Assembly: GCA_903772945.1 (NCBI GenBank)
Contig: CAICTM010000550.1
Span: 1-60,072 of the forward strand
Reading direction: 5' to 3'
DNA: 60,072 nucleotides
DNA from: Seminavis robusta
Lineage: Eukaryota > Bacillariophyta > Bacillariophyceae > Naviculales > Naviculaceae
In this document: positions 11,549 through 22,072 of the stretch, in pieces
Position numbering within the stretch: the stretch's first letter is position 1
Layout of the letters: each line of letters starts with the position of its first letter
The notes under the pieces: generated by a model
The model's database searches: none
Told to the model about the DNA's origin: nothing
Seen by the model: only the letters and a program-made list of their open reading frames with translations
Made by a program: the position numbers and the translations under genes

Positions 11549-13813
11549 ATTCATGAATCTGGGTGTCGTCAAAGTGGTGCGCTTGCAGATGCAGTCGTGA
11601 AGCCAGAAAGGCTCGTGCGCTTGACGCCAAATGGAAATTTCAGAGTTGTAACGTTAAACTTTGACTCCACGACAGACCAACTCGAAGTTCTCGCGAGGGA
11701 AGACTTGTCAGTTGGAAATTTCCATGATCAAGTTCTGGCGATCGAGGAGTTTGAGACCGAGGGTCGTGCCCGAATTCGATTTCAACGTGGTGACGTTTGC
11801 CTTGATGGAGTGGCCGGCCAGTTCGTCGAGGCCATACCTTGCGCAGATCGGGATGCACAGAATTTCTTGATCACGAATCGCAGTGACGGAGCATTTCCCA
11901 TTTCACAAACAGGAGGGACACTCACTACCGATACTGGTTGTCTCTTTGCTAACGAGGACGGGAAAATGCGATTCGACATCAGCGGGTGCACTTCGATAAA
12001 TCTGGCTTCTCGGCCAGTTCGACTGTCTCCAGGTGATGCCAAAGGGCTGTGCCTGACGTCTCAAGGTTCTGGCTCATCGGGCACTATTGGTCTTGCACCA
12101 TGTGACCCTTCGGATGAAAACCAAAAGTTCACTTATCTATTTGGCACGAAGCGATGGATACAGCAGAAGAAGGTAAGCTGTGCTATCGGTGGTAGTTTGC
12201 ATTCACACACACACACACACGCTCAACACATCGTGTACATTGGCGCAGGACACGCCAACGGCAGCTCCGAGAGAGTATGACCTCCATGAAAACGCTTGCC
12301 CTACCTACCGTTTGGATACAATCTCAGGTGTAGATACAGCAACCTGTGAGGAGCTTTGTACAGCAACGCCGCACTGTATTGGTTACAGGAAGACCAGTGA
12401 ATGCAGACTCAACCAGCTCGATCCCTTCCAAAGGCATTTGAGCTGCAGCTGGGAGGAAGCAGTCAATGTTCCGGAACAAGACTTTGGCTGCGAAGATACT
12501 CCAGCAACTTGATGACCGATCTTTTCCAGCAGGAAAGCGGTACACTAGTTGTCGCAGGCAGCTGCTTTAATGAGCCAGGACAAGGAAACCTGATCGAAGA
12601 CATGAGAGGGGATTGGGTGGACTGCCAAGCCAGATGCAATGACTTGGAGGAATGCATATGTGAGTAACGCGAGAGAGCACATGTGAACCGAAGGGGCCGG
12701 GTGCAGATATTCAATGCTAACTTTGACCGTTTCGTCACTTGCTGCTTCCAGGCTTTGAATATTGCCCACCTGGGAGACAATGTGATCACGCCCGAGACAA
12801 TGGTGGTTTCTTCGACGTCACAAAATTTGGAGATTCTCAATCTCTTTTTTCTGAAGCTGGGTTTTGCCGTTTGCGCTCTTCCGTAGGGTTAAGCCGCTGT
12901 ATACCATCAGTGCAAAATTTTGCATACCCAATGATTCGATTCGTTCCGTAAAGGGGATGTTCGAGATGGACTGCCTTTTACACATGTGGATCAGTGTTTA
13001 GAGTATGCTCCGAACAATGCGGGGACTGTGGAACTGAGGCTTGGACCTTGCAGCCCTAATGATGCAGGAAAAAGTGACGTTGGATCACAGAACACGATCA
13101 AGTTTGGTGAAGATTGCATGGCTTTGTCACAAGATAATGCTTCTGGTGAATCTAATGTGGTGATGGTGCCTTGCGACTCTGATGACCCCCTCCAGAAGTG
13201 GCACCAAGATGCCCTCTGCCAGCTTACAACCAGAGAGAGCACACCACCTTTCAAACTAGAGAGTGCCTTTGAGGAGGGCAGATGTCTCGCTATGGACAGA
13301 AACATCTTCGATGATTCAGATTGTGGTAGGGAGAACAGCATCACATATAGGGGTGGCGCTCCAGCTGGAACAGCGCATTGTGACACTGCAGATGCAAGTG
13401 TGTTTCAATACCACTACAAGCAATCAAAGAAGAAGCCACTTCGATTAGCACAGGCGTTTGCTGGCAGCAAGGGCAAACGCGCACGTCCATCATGTGTTGT
13501 GCGAGAAACGCAACCCACAGAAAACGACAACTTCGAAGAGGTTTCTCTGAAATGGGGACGTTGTCATCCCTCCCCTAACCGAAACATGTGGGCTATTAAA
13601 AATTTCCTCACAGGAAGCATATTCCAGAGTGCCATAGCGGATGATGAAACCGCGGTGAAAGTGCTCATGTTTCCTTCTCTAGTTGCAACAAAAAAGTTGT
13701 TGCAACGGATGCCCCTGCAGATCCTCTGCTTGCGTCTTGGAAGAAGTATGCGATGGGAAATTCCGCAGTTGAGCTTTCATCAAGCCAAGTGCGACGATCC
13801 AGGAGATCACTGA
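11549..13813 (+). other. Module 3: beta-trefoil (ricin-B-lectin-like) regions
   Basis: After the intron ending at 11548 the protein shows trefoil-like units: GDVCLDGVAGQFVEAIPC (11793-11840), KGLCLTSQGSGSSGTIGLA (12040-12095) ending DENQKF, then DQCLEYAPNNAGTVELRLG (12990-13040), GEDCMALSQDN and DDPLQKW (to 13205). The C-L-x(n)-V-x-L/P-C-x(n)-QxW/F pattern is that of ricin-type beta-trefoil domains, which commonly bind carbohydrate. Two PAN-like units interrupt the two trefoil stretches. The part after 13690 reads naturally only after a frame change in an aaaaaa run (VVATDAPADPLLASW). Confidence 0.55.
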
Positions 13814-13868
13814 TCCTGTCTTACAGTTTCAGCTCTTTCTTTTTAGCGGTGAAGGAAAGCGATCTCGG

Positions 13869-16696
13869 ATGCTCCTGGAAAGAGTAAATCTTTTCGCAGA
13901 GTTTCCACACCTGTTATCAAGCTTCTTGCGACAGTTTGATGGAATGGTTGAAAAAGTGGGGGTCGGTCTCACCAAAGCAATGTCTTTTACAGTCCCTCTT
14001 TCGAGCGGCGCTGAATCAGCCGTTCGGTTCGTCACTGCTGTCGACCCTGCAATCTTGTTGCTCGAGAAACTCCCATATGTTGGCCCAATCTTGAGAAACA
14101 TTCGGGTGCGGAATATCTTTAAATCGGCCAAGTCGAAAATTAAGAATGGAAAGAAAACTCTGATCCCATTCAATTCTACCGTTGGAATTGGCCACGAAGC
14201 AGTGTTGGCACTGCCTGCGAAGATGGCAATCTTCCAAGGTTTCTTGTTCTTGACGGTTTGCCCGAAAAGTTCGACATCCTGGCTGGGCCGCAGTCTTGTA
14301 CGGCTAACACGTTGTGCATTCGTGGACAAAAACACCCCGCTTCAGGACACCCTCAACGCTGTCACCGACACAGTGATTGATGCAGTTGACAAGGGTTATT
14401 CAATTCTTACAACGCTGCGGGGGACTCTGCAAGGATTGAGTGACTTTTGGGATTCTATCGAGAAGACTGTGTTAACGCCAATGGGTGCCGTCAAGAAAAC
14501 CCTGGACAGCGTGAACAAAATCTTTGGCATGTTCAGTTTTCTGCAAACACTGGCCGAATTTAAGCTCAGGTTCAAGATTCCTATCGTTGGACGAATAGAG
14601 TTTGGGCTCCCCGATATCGCGAACTTCTTGGGGAAGATTGAAAGAACCATCAAGAACATTCCCTTCGTTGGTTCGGCCTGGAGAACAGTTGAAAACATCG
14701 TGAAATCTGTGCTGAGCGCAATTTCCCCAAAAATCGAGCTTTCCTTGCCATCGTTGGACTTCCTTGACGCCTTGAGCCCTTTTGTCAGGCTGGAAAACAC
14801 GCTCGACGATATCGTGATTTCTGTATTTGATCGTCTGTCAAATGCGGCTGACGTTGTCGACAACTGGGTTGCCGATCTTGCAGATGGTATTGATATTGGC
14901 TCTATCTTCGAAAGGGTGGACCTGGGATTGCCTGGCTCTGATCTGCTAGACGGCTGCGAGGCCGCCGATGAATCTTTCGATTTTTCTTGCTTGTCTGCGA
15001 TTACGCCAGAAATCCCAGGTGCCCCGACCCAGTTTATCAAAGATGGCATTGACTTGTTCACCGCCGCTAAGGATCAAATTGAAGAGAAGTTCATGGGTCA
15101 TGCCTTGGCTTTAGGGGACGCCCTAGCAGGGATCGAGTGCAGCAAAAAATCCAAGACAGGGATCCCAGAAGAAGCCACGGAAGAACTCCTAAAGTCCGTT
15201 TTCGGTATCGGTGCCGAAAATTGCAAAGAGTGCGCTGCGCTCTTTGACAGCAGTATGCCGACACAATTCGAATACTGCAGTGATTTTAGGATGGATGAAA
15301 CCAAGGCCAGGGACGTAATGCAGGGTTTGATCCAAGACATGCAGCCTCTGCTTGATGATATGCAGACGCGTTTTGCTGATCTAGGAGCAGCCAACCCGAC
15401 TGGAAGACAACTCCTCAGCAAAGAGGAGATAGCACAGGAAGGATGGGCTGTCGTATTTTCTCTCACGCTTCCCGCGCATCTTTTGAAATTTTCTGGTGAG
15501 GCGGTCGGCGAGGCCTTCGGATTTGCCGCCGACCACAGCAGCAGCATACACATGGCATCAGAGAAAATCGTTCAAGGGAAAGGCGATGTGACGAATGCAA
15601 TTGATTATATCCTCAAGCAGAGGTTTTCATCTGTTGACAAGGATGTGCCTACGCCTCGTTCAATCAAGCTCAATGCAGCCTCGAAAGAGGTCTTCACTCT
15701 GAACTTTGCCATTACGGCAAAAGAAGACGACACGGGTGTGCCAAGGTTTGCTTATCGAATCAGTCTTGGAGCCCGCTTGCAGGTACAACTTGGTTTTGGA
15801 CTGGATCTAAACTATATCTCGATTGTCAAGCCCAAGTTGGATCTGTACAACAAGGTGCTGGAGAGCACTCTCTCGTTTGACCGCTCCTGCGCGGAATGTG
15901 CAGAGCACGTAATCGAAAAGATGATTCCGGCGCTAGACAATTTTGCAAGAAGACTTGCGAGTGAGATACGACTCTTTAACAAGGATGGCCCAATCGAAGA
16001 GCTTAGAAAGAGTGGGCTGTTTAAAAATTCGATCCTTAAACCCGTATCAGGTGGGTTCAAACTTGAGGCCAAACCCTTCGACGAAGTGGTGGCACAGGGA
16101 AAGAGCCTTGGAGCAGCAAAAATGGCCAAGACAATTGGTGGGATCACGAAAGCCCTAAAGCTGAGCAACCTGATTGAGGAACTCGACGCACTTGACGTCT
16201 CCCACAAGCTGCGAAACAGCAATGTGGCTACCGGCGCAGCTACACATGTTGCAAACTACATCAAGAAGAATTTCTTCTTTCAAATTCGAGTGAAGGCTCG
16301 AGGGACCCAGTTCCCAGTCCCAGGCGTTCAACTCTTGTACGGTGCACAAGCACAGGTCTCACCTCGGACTTTCAAGCCTCTCAATCCATTGAAGAACAGC
16401 TTGGCGTTTCGATACGACGCCTTCCAGAAAAACCCCAGACCCCAAAGACCTGGTAAAGGAGTTCCAAGAGAAAACGAGGAAAAAGGGAAACTTTGCAATC
16501 CTGCTCAACCAACCCGAGGCGCCTCAATCCATTGGCGCTACGGCGCATGGTAAGTTCTTTTGGTGGCCACATGCTATGTATGTAGCCCGGTTCCTGGTTT
16601 CTAACTTGCCCCATTTCTTTTGTTCGTCCGTTCAGTTGGCCTTGGTTTCAGCATCATGTCGTTTGAACAAGTCACGGGCCCTGATGGCCCAGACTA
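13869..16696 (+). CDS. Module 4: long helical C-terminal region of the large secreted protein (partial, two exons)
   Basis: The longest open stretch of the large gene, about 890 codons to 16553. It looks like the 3' part of the upstream gene rather than an independent start, because in-frame sequence extends upstream of 13869 (ITDPVLQFQLFLFSGEG). The composition suggests long amphipathic helices (PAILLLEKLPYVGPILRNI, LPDIANFLGKIERTIKNI). There is a Cys pair region (CKECAALF, CAECAEHVIEKM) and a late beta-type segment (RVKARGTQFPVPGVQLL). The frame must change near 16437 (cccc run) to reach the exon end, the intron 16550-16635 and the terminal MSFEQVTGPDGPD-stop. A 180-nt part near 14150-14330 reads better in another frame. 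No known domain was recognised. Confidence 0.55.
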
Positions 16697-17592
16697 GCAG
16701 AGACCTTTACAGTTTTTGGGCAAGGAAACGTTGACGCCGACGAGTAGACTGTTCCAAACGATCTCGCCCCCTTGAGTTCTCCACAAGTTCTCACAGTGGG
16801 CTCCTTTTGACTGACTGAGACTAAAATAAGCTCTATAGCACTACACACTAGAAAAAGGAACGCCATAGGAACGTGATGTACTCGTACCGGTTCCTTCTTT
16901 TCTTGTGATGGCTCATGGACGGATCTGTTCGCTAGCTATTCATCAACGAGGCAAAGTGGTGTGTATTTTCAGAATGAGAGTTCCATCACATATCAGCCAA
17001 GCAATCATCTGGTGTGACAAACCTCATTTCCCAACCGCTATATTGTCCATGTAGATTCCTTGGCAAGACACAGTGAGACCGTGTTGCCTGGGAGAGACTG
17101 CCCGTCTTGGTGGGAACGACATTGCCAAAGTGCTTGCCACCAAGAAGCCGCTACCAACTGGATCAAGAGTCCCTCTGCGTCTCTGTGACATTGTGGATGT
17201 ACCGGTAGCTGGCCAGTGTCAAGTTCAACGAACAATGACAATACTAGTACATGAGGAGGAGGTCAACAGTGCATTTAAATTTTTTTTGTGGAAGGTGAAT
17301 TTCTAAAGGTACGAACCGGCATTTTGTGATCTCATACATGCTTTGAAGGCTTATAGTTATACCGTAATTAGTCCCCCATTTTCTCACCCGTGACCTGCCG
17401 TACGGTACAGTATCTTTTGCCATCACCTCGGAAGCACGTTCTTCGGCAGCTCGTCGGCACACATTTCTAGGACCACAAACCAAAGATGACAGCACTAGAC
17501 TACAACACTACTACTACATGTACTTCAGCTCGATACTGATGGGATCTCACTTCCAATCCTATCAGCAGCAGTAGAACCATCGAAACATATCT
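16697..17592. other. Spacer before BT1-like transporter gene
   Basis: No gene, RNA or repeat recognised. The upstream promoter of the next gene presumably lies within the last few hundred bases. Confidence 0.4.
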
Positions 17593-19584
17593 ATGGAAGG
17601 AGTAGAGCTGGTGAAGCTTGACCCCATTGCCCTCGGCTCGCAAGAAGAAGAAATAGAAGAACAAAAGAAAGACGAAATAATGACTGCAGAAGAATCTCAT
17701 CCCATCCAGATACCCTTGTTGCTCAGCAACAACAATAGCAATCATCATGAAGAGACTAGCGTATCATCGTCGTCGTCGTCGATTCATCAGGAAGCAAAAC
17801 CGTCGTTACCGCTGCCACTCTTGTTGTGCAACAGTGTTTACGGCTTTACCATGTCACTTGCCACGCTCCCCATGATGTACATTATCAATACGCGAGTTCC
17901 CTTGCCACTGGCCATTCTTCCCACCTACTATGCCTTGGCATTTTTACCCTTTTCCTTGAAAACCCTCTACGCCTACGTGGCTTGTTTCACAAAAAGACGC
18001 CATGGCATGTACGTGGGATGGATTCTCTGGGCGTTGACCAGCAGTGTTGGATGGACACACGTAGCATCGAGTGGTGGCGTGTTTGCCGTGGGAATTGCCA
18101 ATGGCACCTTTACGGCATGGTCGGGCTTTCTCTTGGGATTGACGTCACTGGACACGGCAAGAGCCCAGTACCAAACCTTTGAGGTTTCCGCGTCTGTCTT
18201 TCAAAGTCAAGCATCCACCGCCCGCAATGTGGGTTCCTTCTCGGCGAGTATCATTAGTTGTATTGTGTTTGGAGTGAACCAAACACAGAACAGTGGTGAC
18301 TGGAACACGGCACTGGTCGATGGAATGTTCTGGGCCACGGGATGCTGCCAGCTAGTTGGCTTGCTGGTGGTGTTGTTGTGTGGACAAGCCTTTGAACCTG
18401 CCATGCAAACCACGACCATGCCAGCCACAACCAACGATACTACCGGATGTAGCCAAAGACCTTCGTATTCGGCGTTGGAGGTTCACCAGAGCCAAGACGA
18501 TGACTTTCAAGACGAAGAAGAAGGCTCCACTACTGGTACCAACAACCCACAATCTTCGTTCTGCAGCATGAACGTTGTCATCATCGTGGCGCTACAAGTA
18601 TCCATTCTAGTGCTGGCCTTGAGGAAAGAAATTGTAAAGGGACTTGCAGGACACAACAATATTGTTCCCATTTCACTTGGTTTGATTGGGCTCCTTGCCC
18701 TGACAGCAGTCGGCTTTTATCGTTGTTCTCGCCAACCAAACCGCGAAGCAGCAACAACAACAACCATGCAAACTTTTCGACAGCGCCTCAGTTGGTCGCA
18801 CATAGTGGGTGTGGTCTTGATCTTGCGACATGCCGTGCCAAGTACATCCAGCATTTTGAGTTCGTTTGTCTATCATTGCTTTGAAACGCAACCCTTTTGG
18901 TTGCAAGTCTTTACGTTGGCGGATACGGGCATGATTACCCTGGCGTCATGGTTGTACCAAAAGTTGTTGGCGCCGCATTACAGCCACGGACGCAAGCTGA
19001 TCACTCTTTTGGCAATCATGACAGTCATCAAGCATTCCTTACAGAATATGCACCTGTTTGTGGTCCACGCCAAGGACTACACGAGCCCCACGTTCCCGTG
19101 GATGGTGCTGGCCATTAAAGGACTCGCGGCTTTTCTCATGGAAGCCAGCTTTCTGCCGAGCTTTGTGTTGGCAACCGTAACGGTATCGGAGACCAAAGCA
19201 ACCTGGGACAATGCCGACGACACGAGTGAGCATCAACCACTGCCGGACTATGACGACGCAGGACAGCATCAAACAAACAGCAATGAACAAGAAGACAACC
19301 CCACATCACGAACAACACCAGCCATCAAAGCATCCACGTCCACCAATCTCATGTACGGAAGCCTTGTTAGTTGCATCGAATTTGGGGATCAAATAGGAGC
19401 CATCTTGGCAACTCCCCTTGTCACTGCCTTGAATATCACTCGGGAAAACAACTGGCACAACTTGGACGTCATGATTGAACTCTGCTCTGGCATTGGAGTG
19501 TTGTCGGCGGGTATGTTTGTGCTCTTGCTGTGCTACCTCCCCCCTGCCGCACAAAGCAGTCCGCAACGACCGCAAGAAGTTTGA
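17593..19584 (+). CDS. BT1/FBT-like multi-pass membrane transporter
   Basis: 663 residues from the ATG at 17593, with no intron. A polar, acidic, Ser-rich cytosolic N-terminus (1-70) is followed by about twelve hydrophobic segments. Residues 119-129 (LPFSLKTLYAY) and 211-216 (RNVGSF) resemble the BT1 family signatures 'P..IKPLYG' and the following R..GS loop. The end (FGDQIGAILATPLV...NITRENNWHNLDVMIELC) matches the family's last two helices with the 'LG.t..nfdnL' link. BT1 (MFS) proteins carry folates, biopterin or other solutes, and the substrate cannot be read from sequence. The usual Pro, Gly and Asp of KPLYGxxxD are changed to T, A and C here, so the protein is a divergent member. The loops at about 270-320 and 535-590 are long, acidic and disordered. 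Confidence 0.6.
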   Translation: MEGVELVKLDPIALGSQEEEIEEQKKDEIMTAEESHPIQIPLLLSNNNSNHHEETSVSSSSSSIHQEAKPSLPLPLLLCNSVYGFTMSLATLPMMYIINTRVPLPLAILPTYYALAFLPFSLKTLYAYVACFTKRRHGMYVGWILWALTSSVGWTHVASSGGVFAVGIANGTFTAWSGFLLGLTSLDTARAQYQTFEVSASVFQSQASTARNVGSFSASIISCIVFGVNQTQNSGDWNTALVDGMFWATGCCQLVGLLVVLLCGQAFEPAMQTTTMPATTNDTTGCSQRPSYSALEVHQSQDDDFQDEEEGSTTGTNNPQSSFCSMNVVIIVALQVSILVLALRKEIVKGLAGHNNIVPISLGLIGLLALTAVGFYRCSRQPNREAATTTTMQTFRQRLSWSHIVGVVLILRHAVPSTSSILSSFVYHCFETQPFWLQVFTLADTGMITLASWLYQKLLAPHYSHGRKLITLLAIMTVIKHSLQNMHLFVVHAKDYTSPTFPWMVLAIKGLAAFLMEASFLPSFVLATVTVSETKATWDNADDTSEHQPLPDYDDAGQHQTNSNEQEDNPTSRTTPAIKASTSTNLMYGSLVSCIEFGDQIGAILATPLVTALNITRENNWHNLDVMIELCSGIGVLSAGMFVLLLCYLPPAAQSSPQRPQEV

Positions 19585-20361
19585 CGGATCGAGAGACAAC
19601 CTCACGGAGAGGAGAATACTTTTGTTCGTGGAGAGGAGAATACTCCATGTTCATAGAGGGAGCGCATCCTGGGACAAGCACTTTATAAGACTACGTAATG
19701 CTTTCCAAGGTCCGAACTCTACCCGGTATTCGTAACCAGCTATAAACGTTTCACACTCATAGAGCAACAGATTCCGTTTCTTCATAACTCTTGCTAGCAT
19801 ATTCACATCATTCACGTCAAGTGTGCACCTCGTCCTCGATGTCCTGGCCAAATGTTGGGCTTCCCACCTATCTATGCCATGCTTCAATTCACAGGCTACC
19901 TACAATCTACCGGTAGGAGGAGATTTCACAAGAGAAAGTTTATCAATGTCTATTCAACACAAATGCTTTTCAAGCTTCCTGCTCCCTCCAAAGCCATCAG
20001 CCCTACCGGGAAGTACTAGCTAGCCTACCAGTACCGTACGATACAATAAAATGAAAAGCGTGCCCATGGCAACATAACATGGGCCGGGCCACAACCATCG
20101 AGTTGCTCTGGTATGTACCAGTCTGGTACGGTTCTGGTACCAGTACTGTAGACTCCCAACGACACTCAGTCTTGCCAGGGGAACAGTGCTCCAGATTTGT
20201 AAGTCTTTGAGGGTTGACAGCTAATTCATGGAAGGAGGCATTGACCTATTGTCAAAGACCAAGCTTGTAATCTGGTAACTTTCACCTACTTCCAGATTGC
20301 TGCTCCCAGATCCTACCATTCTCCTATTCCTTGGCTGGATCAAACAGATCTTCCCACCATC
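19585..20361. other. Spacer with GTAC/ACCGGT palindromes
   Basis: No gene seen. It contains clustered ggtac/accag-type short palindromes near 20025-20150 (for example tggtacggttctggtaccag). Confidence 0.4.
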
Positions 20362-20634
20362 ATGAAGCTTCATTCTGTCTTGAAGCCAGAGCACGCGGCT
20401 GATCTTGAGAAATCCAACAACGAGGCTCGAGCCCTCACCTTCAAGCACAAAGCTACCGAGGAACTCAAGTACACTGCTGAGCTCGAGAGTCACGCCCTGT
20501 TCAAGCGCAACGTGAAGCGCGGCCGTGCGTCCGACAGCGCCAAGGGCAACTCCGACGCTTGGTTGGCCCATTGCACTAGTTACTTTGCTTTTTTCCTTGT
20601 AGGCTTCCATGTCGAACTCTATTTCGTACAGTGA
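20362..20634 (+). CDS. Small hypothetical protein or gene fragment
   Basis: A 90-codon frame from an ATG at 20362. The first 68 codons are charged (Lys/Glu-rich, NNEARALTFKHKATEELKY) and use mostly G or C at third positions (aag, gag, ctc, ttc, cgc). This is unlike the AT-richer spacer around it, and typical of well-expressed diatom genes. After GNSDAW the composition changes abruptly and the frame runs 20 more codons in spacer-like sequence. This looks like the truncated 5' copy of a well-expressed gene, or a first exon whose partner I could not find. No family was recognised. Confidence 0.35.
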   Translation: MKLHSVLKPEHAADLEKSNNEARALTFKHKATEELKYTAELESHALFKRNVKRGRASDSAKGNSDAWLAHCTSYFAFFLVGFHVELYFVQ

Positions 20635-22072
20635 TTCCTCTTCTGAACTTCTGAAGTGACGGGTGCAACATCATCCATACCCCCTTTGACTAATATCCTT
20701 CCATTGATACCCACGAGAGCGCCCATGAGTTTTAAGTTAGGGTCCGTCAGTGCCTCATGGACTGTCCCTCCGAGGACACCTGCATACAAAGAGAGACACC
20801 ATCAGAGATGATTTCGCCACGCTAAAGGAGAATGGAAATGAGTTACCTGAATGCAAATTTTCCGTATCGTCACCGGATACTCGCATCTTGAATTGGGTGC
20901 TTGGGGATGGAGTAGAATATTGTGGTTAGCGGCCAAATATCTCAAATCTTGCATTCATCATGCTCGTGGAGAACTCAACAAACAGAAGAAGGCAAACAAA
21001 ACTAGTTACTCAGTACAAAATTCAATCTACGAGCTTGTGCCGTCAACTCTGGTTTTTCTTGATTTGAGAGAGGTTATGGAATGACGCAGCTTCAATTGGC
21101 CGACCTGTGCAACAGGACCACCCATCCCGCCTCCGCATTCGATTCCACTTAAAACCTCAGCAGAGAGGAGCTAGTATCCAGCAAAAGCGCATGCGCATTT
21201 TAAAATTAAACAACATCTCATCTGAACCCACCGAACAACGACATCTGTTGCGTCTCGGTTTGGCAATCGCACAAACCAGTTCAGCCTTTTAGCGGTTCAT
21301 CCTCTTCGCACGTTTCTATTAATCCTGCACGCATGCCATTCGTGAATTCGACTGGGGGAAGTCGCCACTACTAGTATGATGTACCACCAGGTACGATGTA
21401 CGATACCAGTACCGGTACCTAAACTTACTTAGTCCAGTCACTTTTTGCTAAAATCGGATGCCGTGGCTGTTCTCAATTGAACGAATAATGGGGTCTAGCT
21501 AGAGTACTAGCTAGCTAGTACCGGTATGGAAGTTAACAACCATCAGGCTATGTTGGACGCCACGAAGCACGGAAGCAAGCAACGAGAATCGAATTATTCA
21601 GAGCGTACCGGTGCCGGTAGGGTGCCGGGAGTGGTGCAAATTTAAAAATAATCAACTCCGCTCCACTGTCTGTACATTCCTAGAATAGCTGCAACCAGCT
21701 TTTCAATGGTCAATTGACTACCACTATGGTCTCATCCCCCCCAAAATTAAAAGTGGTCGCATGCGGTAAAGAGTGGTCGAAGGTGGTAAAGAGCGGTTGA
21801 AGGTGCTAAGAAAAAAGGTGGTTGAAGTTGGTTGATGGTATCTTCTGAAGATGAGAGATCACCAGAAAACCTGAAGGGCAATATTGTGGTTGCAAGTCTC
21901 AAAAATTGGTCGATTGATCATTCGATTCCTCCCAGTTGCTCAGCTGCAAGTGATCTTGCTCAACCAAGCGAGGATGCCCACCGGTAAGATGACATTGTAT
22001 TGTCCTCGATTGGCTTAGCTGCGACACTGCGACTGCTCAACACTGCGTACCTTGGTTGTTTTGAAGGAGATC
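20635..22072. other. Spacer before ankyrin-ClpB gene
   Basis: No gene seen. It holds accggtacc at 21411-21419 and related motifs near 21520-21630, ctagctag runs near 21500, and a G-rich imperfect 'gtggtcgaaggtggtaaagag' repeat at about 21755-21830. Confidence 0.4.

Larger units (their letters stand above)
5003..16696 (+). pseudogene. Giant secreted PAN/apple and beta-trefoil protein gene, multiply frameshifted
   Basis: One gene appears to span this block. Module order: signal peptide and Cys-containing region, PSxxPS linker, beta-helix-like region, PAN/apple modules, beta-trefoil (ricin-B-like) region, long helical C-terminus. Introns that restore reading lie at 6565-6660, 8659-8747, 9267-9359, 11025-11102, 11455-11548, 12173-12248, 12660-12751 and 16550-16635. 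A ninth at about 9489-9563 leaves one base too many. Between introns the frame changes near 5007, 5930, 7415, 7950, 8080, 10675, 12500, 12940, 13690, 13785 and 16437, often in short homopolymers, and probably also near 14150 and 14330. The last coding piece ends MSFEQVTGPDGPD-stop at 16696. Conserved splice sites with many indels fit a recently decaying gene. A local assembly fault is the alternative, but neighbouring genes have none over about 16 kb. Confidence 0.7.

Noticed and set aside
14396..16222. Long minus-strand frames opposite the large gene
   Set aside because: They shadow the plus-strand 13869-16553 frame, which has amphipathic coding structure and continues to a spliced last exon.
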